From Gemmatimonadota bacterium (lineage in GTDB: Bacteria; Gemmatimonadota; Gemmatimonadetes; Gemmatimonadales; GWC2-71-9): a stretch of DNA of 64,000 nucleotides. The stretch covers positions 1 through 64,000 of the forward strand of contig SHZU01000006.1 in assembly GCA_009692115.1 (NCBI GenBank), in the 5' to 3' direction. Shown piece by piece: positions 1-7,841 of this stretch. The notes beneath the pieces are model-generated. The model saw only the letters and a list, made by a program, of their open reading frames with translations, ran no database searches and was not told the DNA's origin. The position numbers and the translations under genes were made by a program. Within the stretch, counting starts at the first letter, position 1, and the number at the start of each line of letters is the position of its first letter.

Positions 1-132
1 GCCACCGCGCTCGACGACATCGACTTCGATGCCTCGGAAAGCGTGATCGGCCCCTACGAGAAGCGGAACTGGGACGGGAGCCGGATGCGGGCCATCAGCG
101 TCACCTGTGTGCGGGGCGAACTCCTCGTCTAA
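1..132 (+). CDS. C-terminal end of an unidentified protein (start outside window)
   Basis: The frame is open from the first base and closes with TAA, giving the last 43 residues, which end in VTCVRGELLV. The codons favour G or C in third position like the neighbouring genes, so I take it as a real gene end. I recognise no motif and cannot name a function. About 100 bases without a gene separate it from the serine hydrolase downstream. Confidence 0.5.
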   Translation, partial: ATALDDIDFDASESVIGPYEKRNWDGSRMRAISVTCVRGELLV

Positions 133-234
133 TCCGTCCGGGGGCGTTCCCAAGCTAGCGCGATGGCGGCGCGTCTGATTGCGGTCCATCGGAGAGGCCC
201 GTAGGTTCGCAAAAGGAATTCATGGGAGGGCCCG

Positions 235-1692
235 ATGCGCTTGAATGAACTGTGCCGCCGGATGACCACTCTCACTGCCCTCGAACCGATCCTTCAGGCC
301 CAGCTCGCCGAACTGGCCCCCAAGAGCCTGGTCCCCGGATACGTGGCGGGCGTCTACCACGCCGGCCAGCAGATCACGCCGGTCCACGGAATCGCCAATC
401 TCAACACCGGCGCCCCGATGACCGCCGACACCGGCTGGCTCCTCGGGTCGATCACCAAGGTCCTCACCACCACGGCGTTGCTCCGGCTGGTCGAACGAGG
501 CCAGGTGGATCTCGATCAACCCGTGGTTCGCTACGTGCCCGATTTCCGGCTCAGCGAGCCGGGCGCGGCGGAGCGGATCCTGGTCCGTCACCTGGTGAAC
601 CACACCAATGGCATCGATGCCGACACCTTGATGCCCACCCGCGAGTTCGGGCCCAGGGCCGTGGCGTCCTATATATCCGCCCTGGCCAGCTGCGGCACTC
701 TCTTCGAGCCGGGCACTTTCAGCCACTACTCGAACCCCGGCTTTACCCTGGCCGGGCGGATCATCGAGCTGGTGACCGGACTGCCATTCAACGAGGCGTT
801 CGAACGGGAGATCTACGCCACCGTCGGGATGCCCGACTCGTCCACCTCGGCCACCCAGGCCATCCTTCGGCGGACGGCGATCGGCGCTTTCGCCGACCCA
901 GCCACCGGCGGCGTCAGGCCGTCCCACCTCTTCATGTTGCCGGTGTCCGCGGCCCCCGCCGGGGCAACCTCGATCGTCACGGCGGCCGACCTGATCGCGT
1001 TCGGGAGAACCCACCTCAACCACGGCGTTTCGCCTAACGGTACCCGGGTGATCTCCCGCGAGTCCGCGGAACTGATGCGGACCGCGAGCTTCGGGCCTGG
1101 CACCCCGAACTGCGAGCCGTCAGGCCTGGGGTGGCGCCTCACCCCGATCGGCGGCACCGTGGCCCTCGGCCATGGCGGCGGATCGCCGGGCGGGACCTCG
1201 TCGCTGGTGGTCTTCCCCGAGCTCGACCTGATCGTGGTGGGCTTCGGCAGCGGGCCGGGGTCGGTCGCCATCCACGACGCGGTGATCGCCACCGTGCTCA
1301 AGGAACTGGCGGGGCGTTCGGTCGAAGCGCCGTACCAGGTGTCGGCAGGTCCAACGGACCTCACGCCCTACGAGGGCGAATACCGGCACTTCCAGTCCCG
1401 GACCACGATCAAGGCGGTCGACGGCGTCCTCGAGATGGCGTCTGCCATCGAGCCCTGCGACGAGGAACACCACCGGTTCCTGGCGGATTACATGGGTGGC
1501 GCGCTCGCGTTCCCCGCCGTCAGATGGGTGCCCCTCACGCCAACCCTGTTCGCGGTGGCCGGTGCACCAGCCGAAATGTTCCATGGGGTCTGGGGCCGGA
1601 TGGGGCTGGCATCGTTCCACCAGCCCGGGCCCGACGGGCGCTTCAAGTTCATGCACAGCTTGTGGCGGGCCGCTCGCCGTACCGGAGCCTGA
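235..1692 (+). CDS. Serine hydrolase, beta-lactamase / class C fold
   Basis: A 485-residue protein of the serine beta-lactamase-like superfamily (class C, esterase and D-aminopeptidase relatives). The nucleophile motif S-I-T-K is at residues 72-75, Y-S-N at 165-167 and an HGGG motif near 312 replaces the K-T-G box. A C-terminal domain of about 110 residues follows the catalytic core. There is no signal peptide with this start, unlike the homologue at 14361, so it may act in the cytoplasm. GGGAGG lies 4-5 bases before the chosen ATG; ATG at 262 is an alternative. The substrate cannot be read from sequence; peptidase, esterase or amidase are all possible. Confidence 0.85.
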   Translation: MRLNELCRRMTTLTALEPILQAQLAELAPKSLVPGYVAGVYHAGQQITPVHGIANLNTGAPMTADTGWLLGSITKVLTTTALLRLVERGQVDLDQPVVRYVPDFRLSEPGAAERILVRHLVNHTNGIDADTLMPTREFGPRAVASYISALASCGTLFEPGTFSHYSNPGFTLAGRIIELVTGLPFNEAFEREIYATVGMPDSSTSATQAILRRTAIGAFADPATGGVRPSHLFMLPVSAAPAGATSIVTAADLIAFGRTHLNHGVSPNGTRVISRESAELMRTASFGPGTPNCEPSGLGWRLTPIGGTVALGHGGGSPGGTSSLVVFPELDLIVVGFGSGPGSVAIHDAVIATVLKELAGRSVEAPYQVSAGPTDLTPYEGEYRHFQSRTTIKAVDGVLEMASAIEPCDEEHHRFLADYMGGALAFPAVRWVPLTPTLFAVAGAPAEMFHGVWGRMGLASFHQPGPDGRFKFMHSLWRAARRTGA

Positions 1693-1716
1693 CCCGATGC
1701 CGACAGTGGCCAAACA

Positions 1717-1751
1717 CAAGCGCCAGCGACCCGACGGGCCGCTGGCGCTTG
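1717..1751. terminator. Long inverted repeat between convergent genes
   Basis: A perfect 12-bp stem (1717-1728 with 1740-1751) and an 11-base loop sit between the ends of two convergent genes. There is no clear T-run on either side. The position suggests a bidirectional transcription stop; this is inferred from position and structure. Confidence 0.55.
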
Positions 1752-1773
1752 ATAATCGATGAACCGATTGTTA

Positions 1774-3756
1774 CTACTTTGCCGCCAAGTTCTTCACGGC
1801 GCCGGCCAGGAGCCGAACCTTGGCCGCGTCCGAAGAGTCGTTGGCGTCCGAAGCCACCTGCGACGCCAGCTGGCCCAACGCGGAGCTGCGCCCCGAGCCT
1901 GAAGCCTTTTCCGCCGACGCCAGGGACTGCCGAATCGCTGAGATCCGTCCGCCCTGCAACCCACCTGACCGCTCCAGCTGATCGAGGTAAGCTCGTGCCA
2001 GCGGGTAGCTCGCCGGCCAGACGTGCTTGGGCTGACCCTGGGCGTTGAGGTAATCCAGCTTCACGGTCTTGGCGGCGTCGATCTCATTCTGCGTCATTGC
2101 CGGGCTCGCGGTCAGCTCGAAGACGTCGAGTCCCCGGCCAATCTCGGAGCTGACCATGTACCCGTTGTACCAATAGACCGACCAGGAGCCGGCGTTACCC
2201 ATCCGCGCCCCATCCACCGGGCCGCGATCGAAGAACGCGATTTCCTTGGGGTGCTTGGGATCGGTCCAGTCGAACACGGTGATCCCGCCCTGATAGAAGG
2301 CTTGAACCATCACATCACGCCCGGGAATCGGGATCATTGAGCCGTTGTGGGCGACACAGTTCTCGAGCGAGGTCTGGGCCGCGGGGATCTTGTAGTAGCT
2401 CTGGAACACCATCCGGCCGTTCTCAATCGTGAAGATGGCGTCAGCACCCCATTCCTTCGGGTCCGTGGCCCGGCACTTCGGGCCGCCGCCGCCGCCCCAC
2501 TCGTCGCTGAACAGGATCTTGGTGCCGTCGTTGTTGAACGTGGCCGAGTGCCAGTACGAGAAGTTGGTGTCGGATACCGCGCCGATCCGCCGGGGGTTGG
2601 CCGGATCTTTGATGTCGATCAACAGGCCGTAACCCTCGCAGGCGCCGCCAGCCATCCCGATGCCTGGAGCCAGGGTGATGTCGTGGCAACTGGTGACACC
2701 GGGGTGCGTGTGGCCGTCGTCCTTCCCGCGACCGATCATCTTGGCGATCATCGCGGGCAAGCCGGCCCGGAGCGCCGCGCTATCGGCTGAGGTGGGCAGG
2801 CCGCTGCCCTGGCGGGCCTGAACGACGGAATCGAGCAGCATCTTGGCAAAGCCCGCGGGGAGCACTTGATCGCCCCCGCCAAAGCTCACGACGAATTCAC
2901 CCCGGGCTCGCGCGGCCTGGACCGTGGCAAGGTCGTCCGGGGCGGCCCCGTGCGCCTTGACGGCCTTGAGGTCGTTGAAGATCCGCGGCGTGCTCACGAT
3001 GGCGGCCTTCGAGGGATCCTTGAGCGGAACCTGGATGACCTCGATCCGGAACTCGGCCGTGTTGGGGTCGTTCTTGTCGCCGATGCACCCGGGAAGCTCC
3101 AGATCCGAACGGCTGGGCGAGGATCCCGAGATGTAGACGTAGACGTTCTCGGTGTCCTTGGGATCAACCAGAACCGAGTGGGTGTGGGAGCCCCGGCAGG
3201 TCTGCACGTTGGCCACGTTCCGCGGGTTGCCGGGGTCGGTGATGTCGAAAATCCGGATCCCCTTGATCCGCTCTTGACTCACCGGGTCCTTGACGCCCTG
3301 GTCGCCGCAGTCGATCCGGCCGGTGTTCCCCTCGGCGGACACGAAGAGCAGGTTCTTGTAGGTCGACACATCGCTCTGCGAGGCTGGGCAATATTTGCTG
3401 TATGTGAGTGAGGGACTGGCGGGACTGGAGATGTCCCACACCTGGTACCCGTTGTAGTTGCCCTGGAACACTAGGTTGCCGCTGAAGGCCAGGTCCGAGT
3501 TGGTGCTGCCGACGAATTGGGCCGATGGCTTCGTGTTGGAGACCAGGCGCATGTTCCACGCGGCCTCGCCCGCGTCGTACACACCGGCCTTGAGGCCGAC
3601 CCGAGGGTCGGGATTCGGCGGCGTAATCGACAAGGCAGCCCTCGGGTTCGGCATCGAGCCGCCCGAGCTGCTGGTATTGGAGCACCCTGCCAGGGCCACC
3701 AGGCCGAGCGCGAGCGGGGCAAGCGGACGAGCGAGACGCATGGAGCGGTTCCTCAT
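1774..3756 (-). CDS. LVIVD-repeat lipoprotein, beta-propeller
   Basis: A 660-residue protein with a lipoprotein signal: hydrophobic core, then LVALAGC with the lipidated Cys at 25. The body has LVIVD-type repeats (YQVWDISSPASP, GIRIFDITDPGNPRN, ITVFDWTDPKHP, LDVFELTA), expected to form an extracytoplasmic propeller. The C-terminal 100 residues are helical and Ala/Ser-rich. The start ATG overlaps the upstream DUF305 stop by 4 bases (ATGA), so the two are probably translationally coupled; ATG at 3741 is an alternative with AGGA 9 bases ahead. The function of LVIVD proteins is not settled; cell-surface binding is the usual guess. Confidence 0.85.
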   Translation of the reverse strand: MRNRSMRLARPLAPLALGLVALAGCSNTSSSGGSMPNPRAALSITPPNPDPRVGLKAGVYDAGEAAWNMRLVSNTKPSAQFVGSTNSDLAFSGNLVFQGNYNGYQVWDISSPASPSLTYSKYCPASQSDVSTYKNLLFVSAEGNTGRIDCGDQGVKDPVSQERIKGIRIFDITDPGNPRNVANVQTCRGSHTHSVLVDPKDTENVYVYISGSSPSRSDLELPGCIGDKNDPNTAEFRIEVIQVPLKDPSKAAIVSTPRIFNDLKAVKAHGAAPDDLATVQAARARGEFVVSFGGGDQVLPAGFAKMLLDSVVQARQGSGLPTSADSAALRAGLPAMIAKMIGRGKDDGHTHPGVTSCHDITLAPGIGMAGGACEGYGLLIDIKDPANPRRIGAVSDTNFSYWHSATFNNDGTKILFSDEWGGGGGPKCRATDPKEWGADAIFTIENGRMVFQSYYKIPAAQTSLENCVAHNGSMIPIPGRDVMVQAFYQGGITVFDWTDPKHPKEIAFFDRGPVDGARMGNAGSWSVYWYNGYMVSSEIGRGLDVFELTASPAMTQNEIDAAKTVKLDYLNAQGQPKHVWPASYPLARAYLDQLERSGGLQGGRISAIRQSLASAEKASGSGRSSALGQLASQVASDANDSSDAAKVRLLAGAVKNLAAK

Positions 3757-4442
3757 TTGGAGTGTCGTTCTAGGATGATCGAGAACAGCAGCTTTTCCAT
3801 CCGGGCAATTTCAGTCGTCTGATCGATGTTGACGTCGGCGGCAAACTTGAACACCAACTGATCCTGCCCGGCGCCGTAGGTGTCGAACAATTCCTTGACC
3901 ATGGCGGTGGCGCCGTTGTGGTGCTGGATCATGAACTTGAGGAAGAGTTGGTCGAACTCGGGGCCCCGAGCGGCGGTGAGTTGGCGCATCTGCTCGGGGG
4001 TGAGCATCCCGGGCATCAACATGTCGTGTTCGACGCCATTCATCACCATCTTTGTGCCGGCGGGGTTGGGCTCCGGCACCGGTTGGCGCCGCTCGCGGAG
4101 CCAGTTCTGCATCAGAGCGATTTCGTCCTGCTGGGCGTTGATGACCCGGCCAGCGAGGGTCACCACGGTGGGACGGGCCCCATTGGTGGGGGCCAACCGA
4201 GCCATCGCAATCGCCTGGGCGTGGTGGCTGATCATTCCCGACATGAACCGGATGTCGGCTTCGGTGTAGGCGTAACGGGCGCTGTCGGCCTGGGCTTTGG
4301 CGATGCTGCGTTCCAGCGACGCCGCGACCTCCGCGCTCGGGATCGGGGCCGGAGTGGTGGTGGCCGGCTGGCCGGCGCAGGCCATGGCGGCGGCGCCAAA
4401 CAGCGCCAATCCAACCCCGCGATTGAGGATGATGCTTGTCAC
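3753..4442 (-). CDS. DUF305 family protein, exported
   Basis: A 229-residue protein with an N-terminal hydrophobic signal ending near A-C-A-G, possibly a lipoprotein. It has the paired helices typical of DUF305: FMSGMISHHAQAIAMA and FLKFMIQHHNGATAMV, both with the HH pair and Met-rich faces often discussed as metal-binding. I chose GTG at 4442 because AAGGAG lies 8 bases ahead; a longer reading from 4487 has no such site. It is first in a two-gene operon with the LVIVD lipoprotein. A role in handling copper or other metals in the envelope is suggested by the His/Met pattern but unproven. Confidence 0.85.
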   Translation of the reverse strand: MTSIILNRGVGLALFGAAAMACAGQPATTTPAPIPSAEVAASLERSIAKAQADSARYAYTEADIRFMSGMISHHAQAIAMARLAPTNGARPTVVTLAGRVINAQQDEIALMQNWLRERRQPVPEPNPAGTKMVMNGVEHDMLMPGMLTPEQMRQLTAARGPEFDQLFLKFMIQHHNGATAMVKELFDTYGAGQDQLVFKFAADVNIDQTTEIARMEKLLFSIILERHSK

Positions 4443-4671
4443 ACGACTGTCTCCTTGAGCCTCCGACGACCGGCTGGCTACCTCCAATACTACTTAGATA
4501 TTGGCCAAACGGATTCAACCCGTGCCTCCGTCGCCCTTGGGGGGGTAGCCGCCCAGGACAGAGGAGAGACATAACGGCAGGCGGCACAAAAGGTTACAAC
4601 CCGGGCCGTCGAAGGATGGCGCACCCGGCCCACCGGCGGTATCGTAGACGGTCCTCACCTTATTCAGCTTC

Positions 4672-4839
4672 GTGCGAAAGACCGCAAAAATCCTCGGCGG
4701 GGTTCTCGTCGTTGTCCTCGTCCTCGGGGCGGGGGCCTCTGGGTACATCCAGGCCGCCTGGGACCGGGACTACAGTGCCGTCCCTGCCGACCGGGCCCTG
4801 ACCCGCTCGGGCCCGATGTTGGTACCGAAACGAACCTGA
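4672..4839 (+). CDS. Short membrane-anchored peptide, possibly a gene remnant
   Basis: A 55-codon frame starting GTG holds one strong membrane segment (residues 8-23, rich in V, L and G) followed by GYIQAAWDRDYSAVPAD and a short tail. The layout resembles the anchor of membrane-bound c-type cytochromes, but no CxxCH follows before the TGA. It may be a truncated cytochrome gene or a true small membrane protein. The rest of the 450-base gap (4443-4891) holds only leader sequence of the two divergent genes as far as I can see. Confidence 0.35.
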   Translation: MRKTAKILGGVLVVVLVLGAGASGYIQAAWDRDYSAVPADRALTRSGPMLVPKRT

Positions 4840-4891
4840 GGCGTACTTTGGTATCGCGCTTGGGTACCTGACCGCCCCTTGGAGATCTCGG

Positions 4892-6502
4892 ATGAACCTC
4901 CGCGTTTTGATGCTAATGCCCGGCCTGGTCGTTCTCCTGACCGGAATGGCGTCGGGGCAGGCCGCTCCGGTCCCGATCCGAGCGGACCTCCTGCTGCTCG
5001 GGGGTCGGCTGCTGGACGGGGCCGGCGGCGACTGGGTCTCCGCCGACATTGGGATCACGGGAGACAAAATCAGTTTCGTCGGACATGCCGAGAGCGCCCG
5101 CATTCGGGCCCGGGACACCGTGTTGGTGAAGGAGCTCTTAGTCACGCCCGGGCTCTGGGATGTCCACTCCCACGAGGAGGCCGGCCGCGAGCCCGGGCGG
5201 TGGGGGCGTCCCTTCGTGACGCAAGGAGTCACGACCGTTATCCTCGGCATTGACGGTTTCGGCGACAACGACATTGCGGCCACGTTCGCGCGCTATCGGA
5301 AGCAGGGCATCACCCTCAACGCCGCGCGGTTCGTGGGGCACGGCCCCGCGCGCACCATGGTGATGGGGAACGACTTCGCCCGCCCCGCCGCGCCGGCGGA
5401 GGTCGACCTCATGAAGGCCTACATTCGCAAAGGCATGGACGAAGGGGCCTTGGGCTTCTCGACGGGGCTCGCCTACAACCCAGGCTACTACTCCTCGACC
5501 GACGAAGTCATCGCGCTCAACCGGGTGGCGGCGGAGTACGGCGGGGTCTACGATACCCACGACCGCGACATGGGCGTGTCCTATAAAGGAGTTGGTTTCC
5601 TCAATTCGGTCACCGAGGCCATCCAAATCGCGGAAGAAGGCGGGACGCCGCTAGTGTTCAGCCACTTCAACTCGCTCGGACTGAAGGCGCATCCCGACAT
5701 GCCGGAGGCCATCCGCCGGATCGAGGCGGCCCGAGGGCGGGGGGTCAACATCATGGGGGCGCAGATCGTCTACACCGCCTCCGAGTCGAGCGTCGACGGC
5801 CACCTGATGCCGCGGTGGGCGCCGGCCGGGGGCCCGGACTCGTTGCTGGCTCGGTTGAAGGATCCGGTTTCCTGGGCCAGGATGGAACCCGAGATCGCCG
5901 AAATCCTGGCCAACCGGGGTGGGCCGACCAAGATCCTCATCACCGAAGGCCCCAAGGAATTCACCAAGCGCTCGCTTAGCGACATCGCATCCAGGTGGGG
6001 GGTGACACCGACCGAGGCGATTCGCCGTCTCCTGATCCAGACCCACGGCACCCGGCTGATGGACATGAACCTCGACATTTACAGCATCGAGAACGTCCGC
6101 ACCCTGGCCCGGAAGGACTGGATCATGACGACGACCGACGGCTACACCCCGGCCAGCGACAGCACCTATACTCACCCGCGGACCTATGGCGGCTTTACCC
6201 GGAAGTTCACCCAGCTCGTGCGGGACGAGAAGCTGATCACCATGCCCTACGCCATCCGCGGGATGACGTCGCTCCCCGCCTCGTTCTACGGAATCCCGAA
6301 CCGCGGCCTCATCAAACCAGGATTCTTCGCCGACATTGCGGTGTTCGATGAGGCGAGGATCCAGGAAAAGGCCACCTACGACGAGCCCCGTCAATACTCG
6401 GAGGGCACGGTCCATGTTCTTGTGAACGGCAAGTTTGCGCTCAAGAACGGAAAAGTCACCGGGGTCCTGGCGGGCCAGCCGATCCGCCGCGGCGGCCGGT
6501 AG
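4892..6502 (+). CDS. Exported amidohydrolase, N-acyl-D-amino-acid deacylase-like
   Basis: A 536-residue protein with a cleavable signal peptide (hydrophobic residues 4-20, cut near ASGQA). The first metal motif is in VTPGLWDVHSHEEAG (HxH), and the N-terminal half and C-terminal small beta domain (LLLGGRLLDGAGG ... LVNGKFALKNGKVTGV) are typical of the D-aminoacylase branch of the amidohydrolases. Family members remove acyl groups from D-amino acids or hydrolyse related amides. GGAG lies 8 bases before ATG. The Asp/Glu racemase-fold gene follows one base after the stop, so both are probably one operon acting on amino-acid derivatives. Confidence 0.85.
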   Translation: MNLRVLMLMPGLVVLLTGMASGQAAPVPIRADLLLLGGRLLDGAGGDWVSADIGITGDKISFVGHAESARIRARDTVLVKELLVTPGLWDVHSHEEAGREPGRWGRPFVTQGVTTVILGIDGFGDNDIAATFARYRKQGITLNAARFVGHGPARTMVMGNDFARPAAPAEVDLMKAYIRKGMDEGALGFSTGLAYNPGYYSSTDEVIALNRVAAEYGGVYDTHDRDMGVSYKGVGFLNSVTEAIQIAEEGGTPLVFSHFNSLGLKAHPDMPEAIRRIEAARGRGVNIMGAQIVYTASESSVDGHLMPRWAPAGGPDSLLARLKDPVSWARMEPEIAEILANRGGPTKILITEGPKEFTKRSLSDIASRWGVTPTEAIRRLLIQTHGTRLMDMNLDIYSIENVRTLARKDWIMTTTDGYTPASDSTYTHPRTYGGFTRKFTQLVRDEKLITMPYAIRGMTSLPASFYGIPNRGLIKPGFFADIAVFDEARIQEKATYDEPRQYSEGTVHVLVNGKFALKNGKVTGVLAGQPIRRGGR

Positions 6503-6503
6503 C

Positions 6504-7145
6504 GTGGCGCGGGTCGCGCTGATCCACGCGCTGCAGCAATCGATCGCGCCGGTCAACGAGGAAATGGCCCGGAGCTGGCCCGAGGCCGAGCGGATCAACC
6601 TGTTGGATGATTCACTCTCAGCGGATCTGGCCCGGTCCGGAGGACTCGATGTCGCCATGACCGAGCGCTTCCTCATCCTGGCCGACTACGCCGTCCAGGC
6701 CGGCGCGGATGGGCTTCTGTTCAGTTGCTCGGCGTTTGGTCCCTGCATCGAGGCGGTCGCGCGCCGGTTGGCCCCGCGTCCCGTGCTCAAGCCGAACGAG
6801 GCAATGATCGAGGAGGCCGTGAGGACCGGCGGCCGGGTTGGGTTGGTGGCCACGTTCGCCCCGACCCTGGCCTCGATGCGGCCGGAGTTCCCGCCGGAGC
6901 TGGACGTCCGCGTGGCACTCGCCGACGGCGGGCTCGCGGCGCTCCAAGCCGGGGACGGCCCGCGTCACGACGACCTGGTGTCGGCGGCGGCCCGGCGACT
7001 GGTGGAGCAGGAGGGGTGTACCACGATTGCGCTGGCCCAGTTCAGCATGGCCCGCGCGGCACCGATGGTGGCAGCCGCGACCGGGAGGCCGGTGCTGACT
7101 CCGGTCGCGAGCGCCGTCCGGGCCATGCGGGAGCGCTGCCGCTAG
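6504..7145 (+). CDS. Asp/Glu racemase-fold protein with only one active-site Cys
   Basis: A 213-residue protein of the aspartate/glutamate/hydantoin racemase superfamily. I start it at GTG one base after the deacylase stop; an upstream in-frame ATG would lie inside that gene. The first catalytic Cys is present (LLFSCSAFGPC, about residue 75), but the second, normally in a G-C-T or A-C-T motif, is replaced by IALAQFSMA near residue 178. Two-base racemases need both Cys; arylmalonate decarboxylase-type relatives manage with one. The product may therefore be a decarboxylase or isomerase rather than a racemase. No signal peptide. Confidence 0.75.
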   Translation: MARVALIHALQQSIAPVNEEMARSWPEAERINLLDDSLSADLARSGGLDVAMTERFLILADYAVQAGADGLLFSCSAFGPCIEAVARRLAPRPVLKPNEAMIEEAVRTGGRVGLVATFAPTLASMRPEFPPELDVRVALADGGLAALQAGDGPRHDDLVSAAARRLVEQEGCTTIALAQFSMARAAPMVAAATGRPVLTPVASAVRAMRERCR

Positions 7146-7171
7146 CTACATTCATGGGGACCGGACCACCG

Positions 7172-7205
7172 CGCCCCTCGGAGTTGCAGGAGACCCCTCA
7201 TGGCA
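7172..7205 (+). repeat. 34-bp direct repeat, copy 1 (leader with ribosome site and ATG)
   Basis: This 34-base stretch is identical to 12346-12379. It contains GGAGTTGCAGGAGA and an ATG followed by GCA. Here the ATG opens a frame that stops after five more codons, in front of the CHAT pseudogene; in copy 2 it starts an intact propeller gene. Confidence 0.85.
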
Positions 7206-7659
7206 ACCCTATCCCCGTAGCTTGCCGTGGAGCGGGGCTGAGGCCGTTCAGGTGGCGAAGGCGTTTGACCGGGTGGAGCGGCTGACCGGTGCCGCCGCCT
7301 CCAAGGCGAATCTCTCGGCGGCGATGAACCGGGTCGAGGTGATCCACGTGGCGACTCATGCCTCGCTCAATGCCGACAATCCGTTGTTTTCGCGGATCGA
7401 CCTGGCGCCGGGCGGGGACGGGGATGGGCGGCTCGAGGTCCACGAGATCGACGGTCTTCGGACGACGGCCCGCTTGGTTTTCTTGTCGGGATGCGAAACG
7501 GCCCGCCGGGCGCCGATTCGGAGCGGAGCGGATCCCGGGGAAGATCTCGCGACCCTGGCGCTCGCGTTCCACCGGGCCGGGGCGGCGAACGTGGTGGCGA
7601 CGTTGTGGCGGTGTCGGACCGGGGCGCGGGCTCATCTCCGTATCAGTATCATCAGGTGA
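7204..7659 (+). pseudogene. CHAT-domain (caspase-like) protein remnant
   Basis: The translated stretch has clear CHAT features in order: LPWSGAEAVQVA, VIHVATHASLN with the catalytic His, NPLFSRIDLAPGG, LVFLSGCETA with the catalytic Cys, and LATLALAFHRAGAANVVATL. It has lost its N-terminus (normally repeats or other domains) and its C-terminus. After ATLWR the frame slips: one added base near 7610 would restore the usual W-R-V-x-D-R-G-A. No good start codon is present. CHAT proteins are cysteine proteases, some in defence or cell-death systems; this copy looks dead. Confidence 0.75.
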
Positions 7660-7841
7660 GGGTCGTTGCCCTAGTGGGTGAGCTAGACTCTCGGTCTTTG
7701 GCGCCGTATGTTGGAACCGGTACCAACTTGCTCAGCAAGAACAATCGGGTGTCGCGTCGATGCTGGCTCGCGGGTACAGACTGCTGTAAGACCACTAAAC
7801 AGCGCCTCGGTAGATCGGCGCTGGGATTCCTGGAGAATCCC

